Below, in pieces: positions 1-7,431 of a stretch of DNA of 9,042 nucleotides; the first letter of the stretch is position 1, and the number at the start of each line of letters is the position of its first letter. The notes under the pieces were generated by a model. That model was not told the DNA's origin, did no database searches, and worked only from the letters and a program-made list of their open reading frames with translations. A program made the translations under genes and the position numbers. Source of the DNA: Deltaproteobacteria bacterium (GTDB lineage Bacteria; Desulfobacterota; Desulfobacteria; Desulfobacterales; Desulfatibacillaceae); NCBI GenBank assembly GCA_021815525.1, contig JAKAGN010000086.1, positions 1-9,042 on the forward strand, read 5' to 3'.

Positions 1-1
1 G

Positions 2-3000
2 GCATGGGCGAGCGCCCGTGAAAACGCCTCCCTGCGCGACGCCGTCATGGATGCCTTTGCCCGGCGCGGCGCTTCCTGCTGCTGGCCGGATTACTGCTCG
101 TGGGAAAAGCCCCACGAGTGGCCCGCCGTGGACCTGGACTCGATTGCCGGAAGCGTCCTTGAAGCTAGTCCCGATTTGCCTTTACACGCGATACGCCTCA
201 TGGCCTGCCTTCTGGGAAAGCCCGGGCGGGCGGATGATGCCGCCGCCGGGACTCGCCTGGACGAGATGCTGGACGAGCTTGCCGCCCTTCCGCCGGAGGC
301 CCCGGAATGGGACCTGGTTCCCAGGTTCGCGGAACGCCTTGGGCTCATGGCCGAGGGGAAGCTCGAGGAGCGTAACGCCGGCCCGGCCCGCCTTTCCGAG
401 GCCCTGGAAAGGCTCGGGGAAAATGCGGTGGTCCTGGCTTCTTTCGGCGACGCCGGGCGTCTTTCCCACTGGGACCCCAAGCGTTGCCCGAAAGAGAGGG
501 TGGACGCTGTCTTGAAGGATATCGAAACCGTAAGCAGCCTTCTAGCCGATCTCAAGGAGCCCCAGGCCGCGAGCTTCCCCAACCTGCGCGAGCTGGCGGC
601 GGCCACCGAGCGCCGGTACAAGTCGCTCCTCGAGCTGGAGCGGCTCCTGGGCGTTTTGGACCAAACCCTTGCGGAGCCCGGCAAAGAAAAAGAAGCGGAA
701 GCGGCCGCGAAAGAAGCGGAAGAGGAAGCCGCCCTCCCGGAAAAGGAAGCGGCTGGAAGCCCCGGGGAAAAGCCCAAGGAAGCCTCGGCCGAAGAGGCTC
801 CCGAAAGTGCGGATACGGGTGAGCGCGCGCCACGCGGAGGCGCGGAACCCGCCGTTCCGGAAGCCGAAGCCGCCGCCCCCGACGCGGCAAAGAGCCTGCC
901 CGAAACGTGTAGGAAAGGGGGCGAGGCTCCGGCGGGCGTGGAGGAGTCCCCCAAGGCCGACGCCACGGGATCCGAAGAGCCTGAGCAGGGCGAGGTCCCC
1001 GCGGAGGAGGCGCAAGCCTGCAAAGCCCCATCGGGGGATGTTTTGCCCGAGGAAGACGCGCCCTGGGCGCCATTGGATGTGAAATCCACGGCCACGGCCC
1101 CGGGCTGCGAGGAGCCGCCGGAGGATGAGCCCCCGGTTTTTCCACACGAGGCTCTTGCCAAGGAAAAGCCCCGTGAGGAAGCCCGGGAGCCGCGCCGCAA
1201 GCAGGCGGCCACTCCGCGGGCGAGGGCTGCTTTCGAAAAGAAGGACACAGCCCCCCTTGCTTTCGAAAAGCCCGCCAAGACCTCGAAGCCCGTCCCGCCG
1301 GAGCCCGAAAAAAAGACTGATGCAAAGGACGCTTTCGAGGCCTTGCGTTTCCGGGAAGAGGCTCCCGGATCGGGCCCGGACCTGGCCGGGGCGGCCCAGG
1401 CCTGCCTCGACGCTCCCGAGAACGAGGAGAACTGGCGCAAGCTTTCCTGGAAGCTCCTTCTCGCCGACGACCTGGGCGCCGCATACTGGGTCAACCGCTT
1501 CACCGCCGAGATGGGTAAGGAGCCCTGTGTTCCCCACGACCTCATCGCGGCCATCTGGGGCGGACGCCACCTGGGCTTCGATCAAAGCGCCTTGAGCACC
1601 GACATAGCAATCATTCCGGAGCGCATGGAACTCGACCGCTGCAAGGGGCTCGAAACGCTTCTTTTGGCCGCGGCGCTGCCCCAGCTTCTCACCCAGGGCG
1701 CCCACGCCTACCTTGACTGGCTCAAGACCCCGCCTGAATTCCCCATGCTGAATCCCTTAGTCGAGGCCATGGAGGGGCTGGTCGGAAGCCACATCCTGCT
1801 GACGCCCGAGGACTTGAGGGGGGCCACCGGCCTTGAAAACACCGAGGAACGTATAAAAGCGGTTTCGCGGGCGGCCGGGGATTACCTGGACCACAAGGCC
1901 GAGTCCCGCAGCACCCCTTATCCGCCCGCAACCCAGGTCTGGCTTCACTGGGTCGGCGAGGGCTCGGAGCTCAAGAGCGTGCTGACGGCCGTCATGAAGG
2001 ACGAAAGGGATAAAAAGAAAAGGGAGCAGGTGGACCAGACGGCCAAAAAGTGGGCCGACCGCGATTACATAAGGGGCCAGATAAAGGACGCCCAGAAGGC
2101 CCTGGGGCAGCGGATCAAGATCGAGGGCAAGGCCCGCGAGATGCTCCTCGGAATGCCCGAAGAACCGTTGAGGATCGTGATTGAGTGGATCGGGCTGGTG
2201 GGGCGCCTGGAACAGATGAAGGATCGCGGGGATTGGGTCACGGCCCGGACCAAGCAGCTTAGGAGCAGCGCCCAGGATGCCCTGAAGAAGCTCGGCCCAG
2301 CCTTGAAAAAAGAATGCCGCGGGGAGCTGGAGAACGGCGTAAGGGCGCAGCTTTTGTGGCGCGGCCTGTACGATTTCCAGTCTTACTTCGACTTGTCCGT
2401 CTTGGAGGAAGCCCCGGTTCCGGCCGCCACGGAAAGGTGGAAATGGATGGCGCTTGATCCCGCCGGCCTGGATTCGTCTCTTGCCCGCCGCCTGCTCTGG
2501 TTTTCCGGGGTCGAGATGCCGGACGTGGCCGGGCCGGCCGGAGACCCCGGGGCAAACCGGACCGCCCTGGCCAGGGGGCTCGCCAGCCCCGCCGACCGCG
2601 CAGCCACCTACAGGGATTGGCTGGACAAGGGGGATTTCCGCTTCAAGAACGCCATGATCGCCTCCTTCGGCTTCGAAAACGAGTTCGTGGCGGAAAGGCA
2701 GGTGGAGGACAGGATCGCGGAACGCCGCGAGGATATGAGGAGAAAGATAGCGGCGCTTACTGCGAGGATAGAGCAGGCCTTCCTGGACGGCATCTACTCG
2801 GAGTTCGACCGCGCCGCCGCGGGTGGCCGGGTGGAAGGCTTCGACCTTGACGGAGCCCTGGATTTCCCCCGGATCGAAGCTGAGCTCACGGCCGTTGACA
2901 CGGCCATCGGCCAGGCGCGCGAACGCCGCATGGCGGAGCTGTGCGGGAAGTGGGAGTCCATAAGGCCGGAGATACTGGCTTCATCCATGTCGGCCGAAAA

Positions 3001-5953
3001 AAAGAAGAGCATCGATTCCTTCATGTCCCAGAGAATCGAGCAGGGCGACACCCGCATCATAGATGAAATACTGGCCCAGCTCGAGCATTTCCTCGATACC
3101 AAGGCGGAGCCCGACGCCTCCCTGTTCACCGGCGAAGCCGGCGTGGGCATACAGGTGTCCGACTTTTTCAAACGCTTCGACGAGCTGGAAAAGATCGTCG
3201 GGAAGAAACCGCCCCGGGTCATAGCCACCGATTTGGCGAGGGGGGACGCATCCGTCCTTTGCGGAGCAGTCCTGCCCCCCGAGCGCCTGTCAAAAATTGG
3301 CAGGGTTTTCGGCACCTGGGCCGATCTCAAGCTCTGGGCCTTGAAGTTTACCAAGTCTCCGGTTTCAGACGTCCGGGTCATGGTCACGGACATCCTGTGC
3401 TTCCTGGGCTTCACCATGCACCCGGAGGGAAGCTCCGCCAAAACGCCGGACCGCACCGACGGCAAGTGGTGGCACGGGGTAGTCAGGATGTCGGCGGGAA
3501 ACCTGGCCAGGCCCTTTCCGGACTTCGGCTCCGAATCCCCGGGCAGCTACGACGTGGTCTGCTTCTGGGACCAGCCCTCGCCCGCGGAGATGGTGGCCAG
3601 GATCACCGGCCTCAGGCTTCCCCACCAGCACGTCCTTGTATTCTACCTGGGCGCGTTGAGCGGGGAGGGCCGCATCGAGATCGTCCGCCAGAGCCATGAC
3701 AGGAACCTTTTCATGGCGGTCCTGGACGAGATACTGCTCCTGCACTGCGCGGGCGGGCCCGAGCCCCGCCTGCCCATAATGCTGCGCTCTTCGCTTCCCT
3801 TCAGCGGCATCAACCCTTACAAGCCGGTGAGCGCCGGGAACGTGCCCGACGAGATGTTTTTCGGGCGCGAGGAGATGAGCTTGAAGCTCATGTCGAACGG
3901 CGGCGGCTGCTTCGTTTACGGGGGAAGGCAGCTGGGGAAATCCACCCTGCTCCGCCACGTGGAAAGGAAGTTCCACAATCCGGAACGCAGGCAGTTTTGC
4001 AAGGTCAAGGAAATAAAGGCCGTGGGCGATCCCACCACCGGCCAGAAGGCCCAGGTCATCTTTGAACACGTCAGGGACTGCTTCATAGAGTTCCGCCTGC
4101 TTGAAAAGGACGATAAAAAAATCAAGCCGGAAGAGCTCAAGAGCCGGCTGTCCAAGATCATGAACGAGGATCAGACCCTTTCGATCATGCTCATGTTCGA
4201 CGAGGCGGACAACTTCCTGGAGGCGGATTCACGAAAGAAGTTCCGGATGGTGGACCTGCTGCGCGAGCTGATGGCCGAAACCGGAAGGCGCTTCAAGGTG
4301 GTCTTCGCGGGCCTTCACAACGTTAACAGATACCAGAACATACCCAATCAGCCCCTGATCCAGATCGGCTCGTCCATCTGCGTGGGCCCGCTGGAGCCGC
4401 TGGCCGCCCGGGACCTCGTCAAGGAGCCGCTGGCCGCCCTGGGTTACGAGGTGGACGAGGTCACCACGCTTCGGATACTCTCCTACACCAACTATCACCC
4501 GGGGCTCATTCAGCTTTTTTGCTGGGAGCTCTTGGAAATGCTCCACGGCAGGACCGGCCGCTCCTTCCCGCCCCACCCCGTGCGCCCGGAGCTTGTCGAC
4601 GCGGTGTACAGGAAGCGCAGCGTAAAGGACGAAATATGCAAGCGCCTGGAGCTTACCCTTGCCCTGGACGACCGCTACCGTTACCAGACCATCGTGAAAA
4701 GCATCATCCTGGATCAGGCCGGCGACAACAACGGCTACTCCAGGGACTACAGCAACACGGACGTGGCCGGAATAGTGGAGGGATGGTGGCCCAAGGGCGC
4801 CTCCGACATGGATCAGTCCACCTGCAAGGGTCTTTTGGAGGAGCTTGTGGGGCTTGGAGTCCTGGTGAAGAAACGGGACCGCTATCGCCTGAGGAGCCCC
4901 AACCTGGTGCGCTTGATGGGCTCCAAGTATGAAATCGAGGCCCAGCTCATAGAAACCCTGTCCAAGGCTCAGGACATGAACCCCGACGCCGTGGACTCCT
5001 ACCATACCCCCCTGGACAAGGATTGCCGGCGCTTCAGCCCCCTGACCCGCTTCCAGGAAAGGCTCCTGAACCCCAAGGAAAACGGCGTGAACCTGGTTTT
5101 CGCGTCGAGGGCCCAGGGTCTCGCCGATTTGCGGGAGGCGATCGGGCTTTTCACGGTGAGCGATGTCGAAGATGATATTTACGGGGCCTTCGAGGACCTG
5201 AGCCCATCGGCCCTCAACAGGGACAGCTTTGCGGCCGCGCTGCACCAGTGCTGGGAAAGGCGCACGCAGTACCGCAAGCTGGTCGCCGCGGTTTTCCTGG
5301 ACTCGGCCTCCGGGGAGCTTCTGGAAAAGCTCGTGGAATGCGCCTGTTACTTCGCGGAAAGCCGTCGCGTGCCGTACAGCCTGATCCGGGTGATTTTCGT
5401 CCTTGGCCCCGAAGCGGCCCTCCACTGGTTCGACGTCCCCGTGGAGGCCAGGAACCGGCTGGAGGAGCGCGTGACGGTGGTGGGTCCCCTGCGTTACGAC
5501 GTGGTGGGCGTGCAACAGCGGCTCGCGCTGGCCCCCACGGAAAAGGCCCACGACGATCGGGCCTGCGAACGGGTCATGGCGGTCACCGGCGGCTGGCCCA
5601 TGCTTGTGGCCCGGCTCCTGTCCATGAGCGAAAAGGCCACGGACGCCGGGAAGGCCGTGGACAAGATGGAAAAGGACCTTGCGTCCGAGCGGTCGGACCT
5701 GCGCCGGGACTTCATCGAAAGCCTGGGCCTGGACAAGGGCTCCCCGGCCCACCGCATGGCGGCCATCATCAAGGGCCAGGAGGTGGAAAAGGAGTTTTTC
5801 GTCGAATACATCGAGGAGCTGATGCCGGAGCTGGCCGGAAAGGCCAAGGACCTGGTGGAGTACCTGAGGCGCAACGGAATCGTCGAAATCGGGCGCGACG
5901 CGTTGAGACTCGATCCGGTGGTGGGCAGGATTGCGGGCGAGTTCCTGTCATGA
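2..5953 (+). CDS. Giant STAND/AAA-type ATPase with tandem active and degenerate ATPase-winged-helix modules (5' partial)
   Basis: The frame is open to the left edge, and the first in-frame ATG (47) has no Shine-Dalgarno, so the true start is probably upstream; at least 1983 residues are visible. Numbered from the Met at 47: helical region 1-215; Ala/Glu/Pro/Lys-rich linker about 215-440; helical scaffold about 440-1080 with likely coiled coil near 650-760; unassigned alpha/beta domain about 1085-1250; ATPase from FFGREE (1271-1276) with Walker A GGRQLGKST (1292-1300), Walker B IMLMFDEAD (D1385, E1386), sensor-1-like strand VVFAGLHN near 1418, VGPL (1446-1449) and HPG (P1485); winged-helix-like segment 1596-1625. 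A second copy of the ATPase plus winged helix occupies about 1661-1968, with a dead P-loop. Known: STAND proteins are NTP-dependent sensors or switches, frequent in immunity. Inferred: the N-terminal scaffold senses a trigger and controls the overlapping HEPN gene product. No signal peptide or membrane segment is seen, so it is probably cytoplasmic. The ATPase assignment is secure; the biological role is not. Confidence 0.85.
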   Translation, partial: AWASARENASLRDAVMDAFARRGASCCWPDYCSWEKPHEWPAVDLDSIAGSVLEASPDLPLHAIRLMACLLGKPGRADDAAAGTRLDEMLDELAALPPEAPEWDLVPRFAERLGLMAEGKLEERNAGPARLSEALERLGENAVVLASFGDAGRLSHWDPKRCPKERVDAVLKDIETVSSLLADLKEPQAASFPNLRELAAATERRYKSLLELERLLGVLDQTLAEPGKEKEAEAAAKEAEEEAALPEKEAAGSPGEKPKEASAEEAPESADTGERAPRGGAEPAVPEAEAAAPDAAKSLPETCRKGGEAPAGVEESPKADATGSEEPEQGEVPAEEAQACKAPSGDVLPEEDAPWAPLDVKSTATAPGCEEPPEDEPPVFPHEALAKEKPREEAREPRRKQAATPRARAAFEKKDTAPLAFEKPAKTSKPVPPEPEKKTDAKDAFEALRFREEAPGSGPDLAGAAQACLDAPENEENWRKLSWKLLLADDLGAAYWVNRFTAEMGKEPCVPHDLIAAIWGGRHLGFDQSALSTDIAIIPERMELDRCKGLETLLLAAALPQLLTQGAHAYLDWLKTPPEFPMLNPLVEAMEGLVGSHILLTPEDLRGATGLENTEERIKAVSRAAGDYLDHKAESRSTPYPPATQVWLHWVGEGSELKSVLTAVMKDERDKKKREQVDQTAKKWADRDYIRGQIKDAQKALGQRIKIEGKAREMLLGMPEEPLRIVIEWIGLVGRLEQMKDRGDWVTARTKQLRSSAQDALKKLGPALKKECRGELENGVRAQLLWRGLYDFQSYFDLSVLEEAPVPAATERWKWMALDPAGLDSSLARRLLWFSGVEMPDVAGPAGDPGANRTALARGLASPADRAATYRDWLDKGDFRFKNAMIASFGFENEFVAERQVEDRIAERREDMRRKIAALTARIEQAFLDGIYSEFDRAAAGGRVEGFDLDGALDFPRIEAELTAVDTAIGQARERRMAELCGKWESIRPEILASSMSAEKKKSIDSFMSQRIEQGDTRIIDEILAQLEHFLDTKAEPDASLFTGEAGVGIQVSDFFKRFDELEKIVGKKPPRVIATDLARGDASVLCGAVLPPERLSKIGRVFGTWADLKLWALKFTKSPVSDVRVMVTDILCFLGFTMHPEGSSAKTPDRTDGKWWHGVVRMSAGNLARPFPDFGSESPGSYDVVCFWDQPSPAEMVARITGLRLPHQHVLVFYLGALSGEGRIEIVRQSHDRNLFMAVLDEILLLHCAGGPEPRLPIMLRSSLPFSGINPYKPVSAGNVPDEMFFGREEMSLKLMSNGGGCFVYGGRQLGKSTLLRHVERKFHNPERRQFCKVKEIKAVGDPTTGQKAQVIFEHVRDCFIEFRLLEKDDKKIKPEELKSRLSKIMNEDQTLSIMLMFDEADNFLEADSRKKFRMVDLLRELMAETGRRFKVVFAGLHNVNRYQNIPNQPLIQIGSSICVGPLEPLAARDLVKEPLAALGYEVDEVTTLRILSYTNYHPGLIQLFCWELLEMLHGRTGRSFPPHPVRPELVDAVYRKRSVKDEICKRLELTLALDDRYRYQTIVKSIILDQAGDNNGYSRDYSNTDVAGIVEGWWPKGASDMDQSTCKGLLEELVGLGVLVKKRDRYRLRSPNLVRLMGSKYEIEAQLIETLSKAQDMNPDAVDSYHTPLDKDCRRFSPLTRFQERLLNPKENGVNLVFASRAQGLADLREAIGLFTVSDVEDDIYGAFEDLSPSALNRDSFAAALHQCWERRTQYRKLVAAVFLDSASGELLEKLVECACYFAESRRVPYSLIRVIFVLGPEAALHWFDVPVEARNRLEERVTVVGPLRYDVVGVQQRLALAPTEKAHDDRACERVMAVTGGWPMLVARLLSMSEKATDAGKAVDKMEKDLASERSDLRRDFIESLGLDKGSPAHRMAAIIKGQEVEKEFFVEYIEELMPELAGKAKDLVEYLRRNGIVEIGRDALRLDPVVGRIAGEFLS
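690..1370 (+). repeat. Low-complexity, purine-rich segment encoding an Ala/Glu/Pro/Lys linker
   Basis: Within the giant gene, about 225 codons are dominated by Ala, Glu, Pro, Lys and Gly. The stretch 685-760 contains imperfect repeats of GAAGCGGAAG-like units, encoding runs such as KEAEAAAKEAEEEAA. No fold is expected, and the region is likely an intrinsically disordered or single-helix spacer between the N-terminal helical region and the scaffold. Its composition also opens long spurious reading frames on the other strand. Confidence 0.7.
3857..4925 (+). other. Active STAND/AAA P-loop ATPase domain plus winged-helix-like segment (module 1)
   Basis: This sub-region of the giant gene encodes an intact NTPase. 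It opens with a GRE-type box (FFGREE) of the kind that precedes the P-loop in ORC/STAND-like ATPases. Walker A GGRQLGKST lies at 3920-3946, with the catalytic-loop Lys codon at 3938. Walker B ends in DEAD, with the Asp codon at 4199. A hydrophobic sensor-1-like strand follows near 4298. VGPL (4382) and a His-Pro-Gly motif (4496) match the C-terminal helical part of STAND ATPases. The last segment, with LLEELVGLG and then KKRDRYRLRSP, looks like a winged helix. ATP binding and hydrolysis are expected from the motifs; nothing in the sequence shows the trigger or ligand. Confidence 0.8.
5027..5950 (+). other. Degenerate ATPase-winged-helix module (module 2, pseudo-ATPase)
   Basis: The C-terminal 300 or so residues repeat the plan of module 1. 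FASRAQGLADL (5099-5131) lines up without gaps with YGGRQLGKSTL of module 1, but the P-loop Lys, Ser and Thr are replaced by Leu, Ala and Asp. The Walker B position reads AAVFLDSAS: one Asp is kept (codon 5300) and the catalytic Glu is Ser. A sensor-1-like strand VIFVLG lies at 5390. VGPL (5480) and the Pro of GGWP (5597) are 39 residues apart, exactly the spacing between VGPL and HPG in module 1. The end, with LVEYLRRNGIVEIGRDALRLDP, resembles the first winged-helix segment. It is probably a structural or regulatory pseudo-ATPase from an internal duplication. Confidence 0.65.
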
Positions 5954-7230
5954 GGCGCCACGGAAAGGCGGCCCGGCTTCCAGGCTTCCAGGAGCTGGAG
6001 AACCGCATCCTGGATGATTTTGCGGCCATGAAATCCGTCCTCCTGCTTTTGCCGGAACATGTGCCGGCCGGTCGGGTGGTGGACGAGGTCCGGGCGCTTG
6101 CGGAGATCCTGGGCTATTATACCCGCGAAATTTTGGCCGGGCATGAGGATTCGCCCGCCCGGTGCGTGGAAAGCATCGCCTCCGGCCTCGGACTGGAGGA
6201 CGAGAACGGGTACAAGCCCAAGGGCGTCCACGGAATCTTGAGCTTTGATCATCTGCCGGACCTTATCCTCATACGAGGATTGGAGGAAGGCCCCGTTTCA
6301 GCCGCAGCCCACTGGACCGGGCTTTTTTCCGAATGGGCTAGGGCGAGCCATTCGCGGGCCAATTCCGGCGAACGCCCCTTGATGCTCTTTCTGGCCCTCT
6401 CCGGGCAAGGCGCCCTACTGGAAACGCCCCAGCCCGACCTTTACCTCTCCGTCGCGCACTGGTGGGGTTTCCCCTCCATCCTGGAAACCCGCCTTGTTTG
6501 CAGGACAAGGCTCTCCGGCGGAAACGGAAAGCCCTTGGAAGGCCTGTGGCGGGAGTCCGTGCTGTCCTCCCTGTGCTGCGGCGATCCCGCGCTTCTCGAT
6601 ACCCTGGAGGACGGATGGGATTTTTCCAGGATGGACGCGCTCATGCCGAAGCTTGTGGATTACGCGGGCGTCAGGGGCTGGAGCAGGGAAGAGGCCGACC
6701 GGGCGGCCCGGGCCGTTTCGGGGCATGGGGCGGCGCAGGGGCTCAAAACCAATGAGCGTCCGGCGGCGGCGCTCAAGCCCTCTTGGGCAAGGGGCCTTGT
6801 ATTCCTGACCCCGGAGAGGGGAGTCGTCCTGCACACCGCAGCCCTGGCGCTTCTTGAACGATGCGAGGACATCCTCCATCGCATCTGGGCCGGGCAGGCG
6901 GAGCTTCTGCTCCCCCTCATCGACTCCTTCCGCCTGAGGATCTGCGACCACCTGAGCGCGCGCTACGGCGAAAGCTGGCCCCTGCGATGGGCCGGCCCGG
7001 CTTCCCATGAGGAACTGGAGAACGTGCGCCGGAATGCCCGCGCCTGCCAATGGGGACACCTGGCCGCCATCTTCGACGCCTCCCCGGAGCTCAGGCGCAA
7101 GGCCCCCCTGCAAAAGGCGATCCTCCGGGCCCGCTATGTCCGCAATGAAATGGCCCACTACAAAACCATAAGCCTTTCCGACTTCTCGATGCTGATGCGC
7201 TGCATGGAAGACGCCCAGGCCGGATTGTAG
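5950..7230 (+). CDS. HEPN-domain protein (putative RNase effector) overlapping the giant ATPase gene
   Basis: This 426-residue protein starts at the ATG of an ATGA overlap with the upstream stop, so translation is probably coupled; no strong ribosome binding site is seen (only a weak GGCGAG-like stretch). The C-terminal part (about 285-426) is helical and contains RNEMAH, with R398 and H403 forming the Rx4H signature of HEPN ribonucleases. It is preceded by the arginine-rich helix ending RARYV and followed by a final helix, as in Swt1-like and related HEPN domains. The N-terminal half has hydrophobic strands VLLLLPE (30-36), DLILIRGLEE (104-113) and RPLMLFLALSG (142-152), recalling a degenerate P-loop or other alpha/beta fold, but no true Walker motif. 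Known: many HEPN domains with this motif cut RNA in toxin-antitoxin, abortive infection and CRISPR systems. Inferred: RNA-cutting effector switched by the ATPase. A non-catalytic HEPN role is possible. No signal peptide or membrane segment is seen. Confidence 0.75.
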   Translation: MRRHGKAARLPGFQELENRILDDFAAMKSVLLLLPEHVPAGRVVDEVRALAEILGYYTREILAGHEDSPARCVESIASGLGLEDENGYKPKGVHGILSFDHLPDLILIRGLEEGPVSAAAHWTGLFSEWARASHSRANSGERPLMLFLALSGQGALLETPQPDLYLSVAHWWGFPSILETRLVCRTRLSGGNGKPLEGLWRESVLSSLCCGDPALLDTLEDGWDFSRMDALMPKLVDYAGVRGWSREEADRAARAVSGHGAAQGLKTNERPAAALKPSWARGLVFLTPERGVVLHTAALALLERCEDILHRIWAGQAELLLPLIDSFRLRICDHLSARYGESWPLRWAGPASHEELENVRRNARACQWGHLAAIFDASPELRRKAPLQKAILRARYVRNEMAHYKTISLSDFSMLMRCMEDAQAGL

Positions 7231-7240
7231 CGGAGCCTGG
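7215..7240 (+). other. Inverted repeat spanning the stop codon of the HEPN gene
   Basis: CCAGGC (7215-7220) and GCCTGG (7235-7240) form a perfect 6-bp stem with a 14-nt loop containing the TAG stop (7228-7230). No T-run follows directly; the nearest T-rich stretch is about 30 nt downstream (about 7272-7279). It may help to end or stabilise the operon transcript, but it is not a convincing rho-independent terminator. The rest of 7241-7345 holds no recognisable feature. Confidence 0.3.
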
Positions 7241-7349
7241 AAAATGCCGGAACCGTGCTGTTTGACTTTGGATTTTTTTAAAAAGCCTTTTTCCATCCTT
7301 CCCGTACATCCTGATTTCCATGTTATCCGCGGCCGGTGCGTGGAAAAGT

Positions 7350-7378
7350 TTGCGAAGGCGCCTCTCCGCCCTTATATT
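7350..7378 (+). promoter_or_regulatory. Putative sigma70-type promoter for cooC
   Basis: TTGCGA (7350-7355, four of six matches to the -35 consensus) is separated by 17 nt from TATATT (7373-7378, five of six matches to the -10). This sits in the 201-bp gap before cooC and predicts a transcript start near 7385 with a leader of about 47 nt. It suggests that cooC is expressed independently of the upstream ATPase-HEPN pair. No clear operator palindrome is seen. Confidence 0.5.
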
Positions 7379-7431
7379 GTGCGACGGACTTTTTCCGATG
7401 GACCGGCGAGGTAAAAGGAAAGGATCGCACC

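Noticed and set aside
685..800. Possible direct-repeat or CRISPR-like array
   Set aside because: The GAAGCGGAAG-like units are irregular and in frame with Glu/Ala/Lys codons, and there are no spacers. This is coding low complexity.
91..1554. Long minus-strand open frame (487 aa) opposite the linker region
   Set aside because: Its translation is Ser/Arg/Ala-rich low complexity without domains. It is a by-product of GC-rich codons opposite the Glu/Ala/Pro-rich linker.
3300..3800. PD-(D/E)XK nuclease domain before the ATPase
   Set aside because: The strand-helix pattern and the LGF stretch suggested it, but I find no D...(E/Q)xK catalytic set, so the call is not supported.
4229..5752. Long minus-strand open frame (507 aa) opposite the ATPase modules
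   Set aside because: The + strand here encodes clear ATPase motifs. The antisense product is His/Gly/Val-rich without recognisable motifs and has no credible ribosome binding site.
5248..5949. Upstream extension of the HEPN gene to an earlier in-frame ATG
   Set aside because: It would overlap about 700 bp of the giant gene with a Gly/Arg/Pro-rich composition typical of an out-of-frame shadow. The ATGA overlap at 5950 is the natural start.
7336..7431. Earlier in-frame ATG for cooC
   Set aside because: The predicted promoter lies inside this extension. The family N-terminus begins at MKIAVSGKGG (7432), which has a good ribosome binding site.
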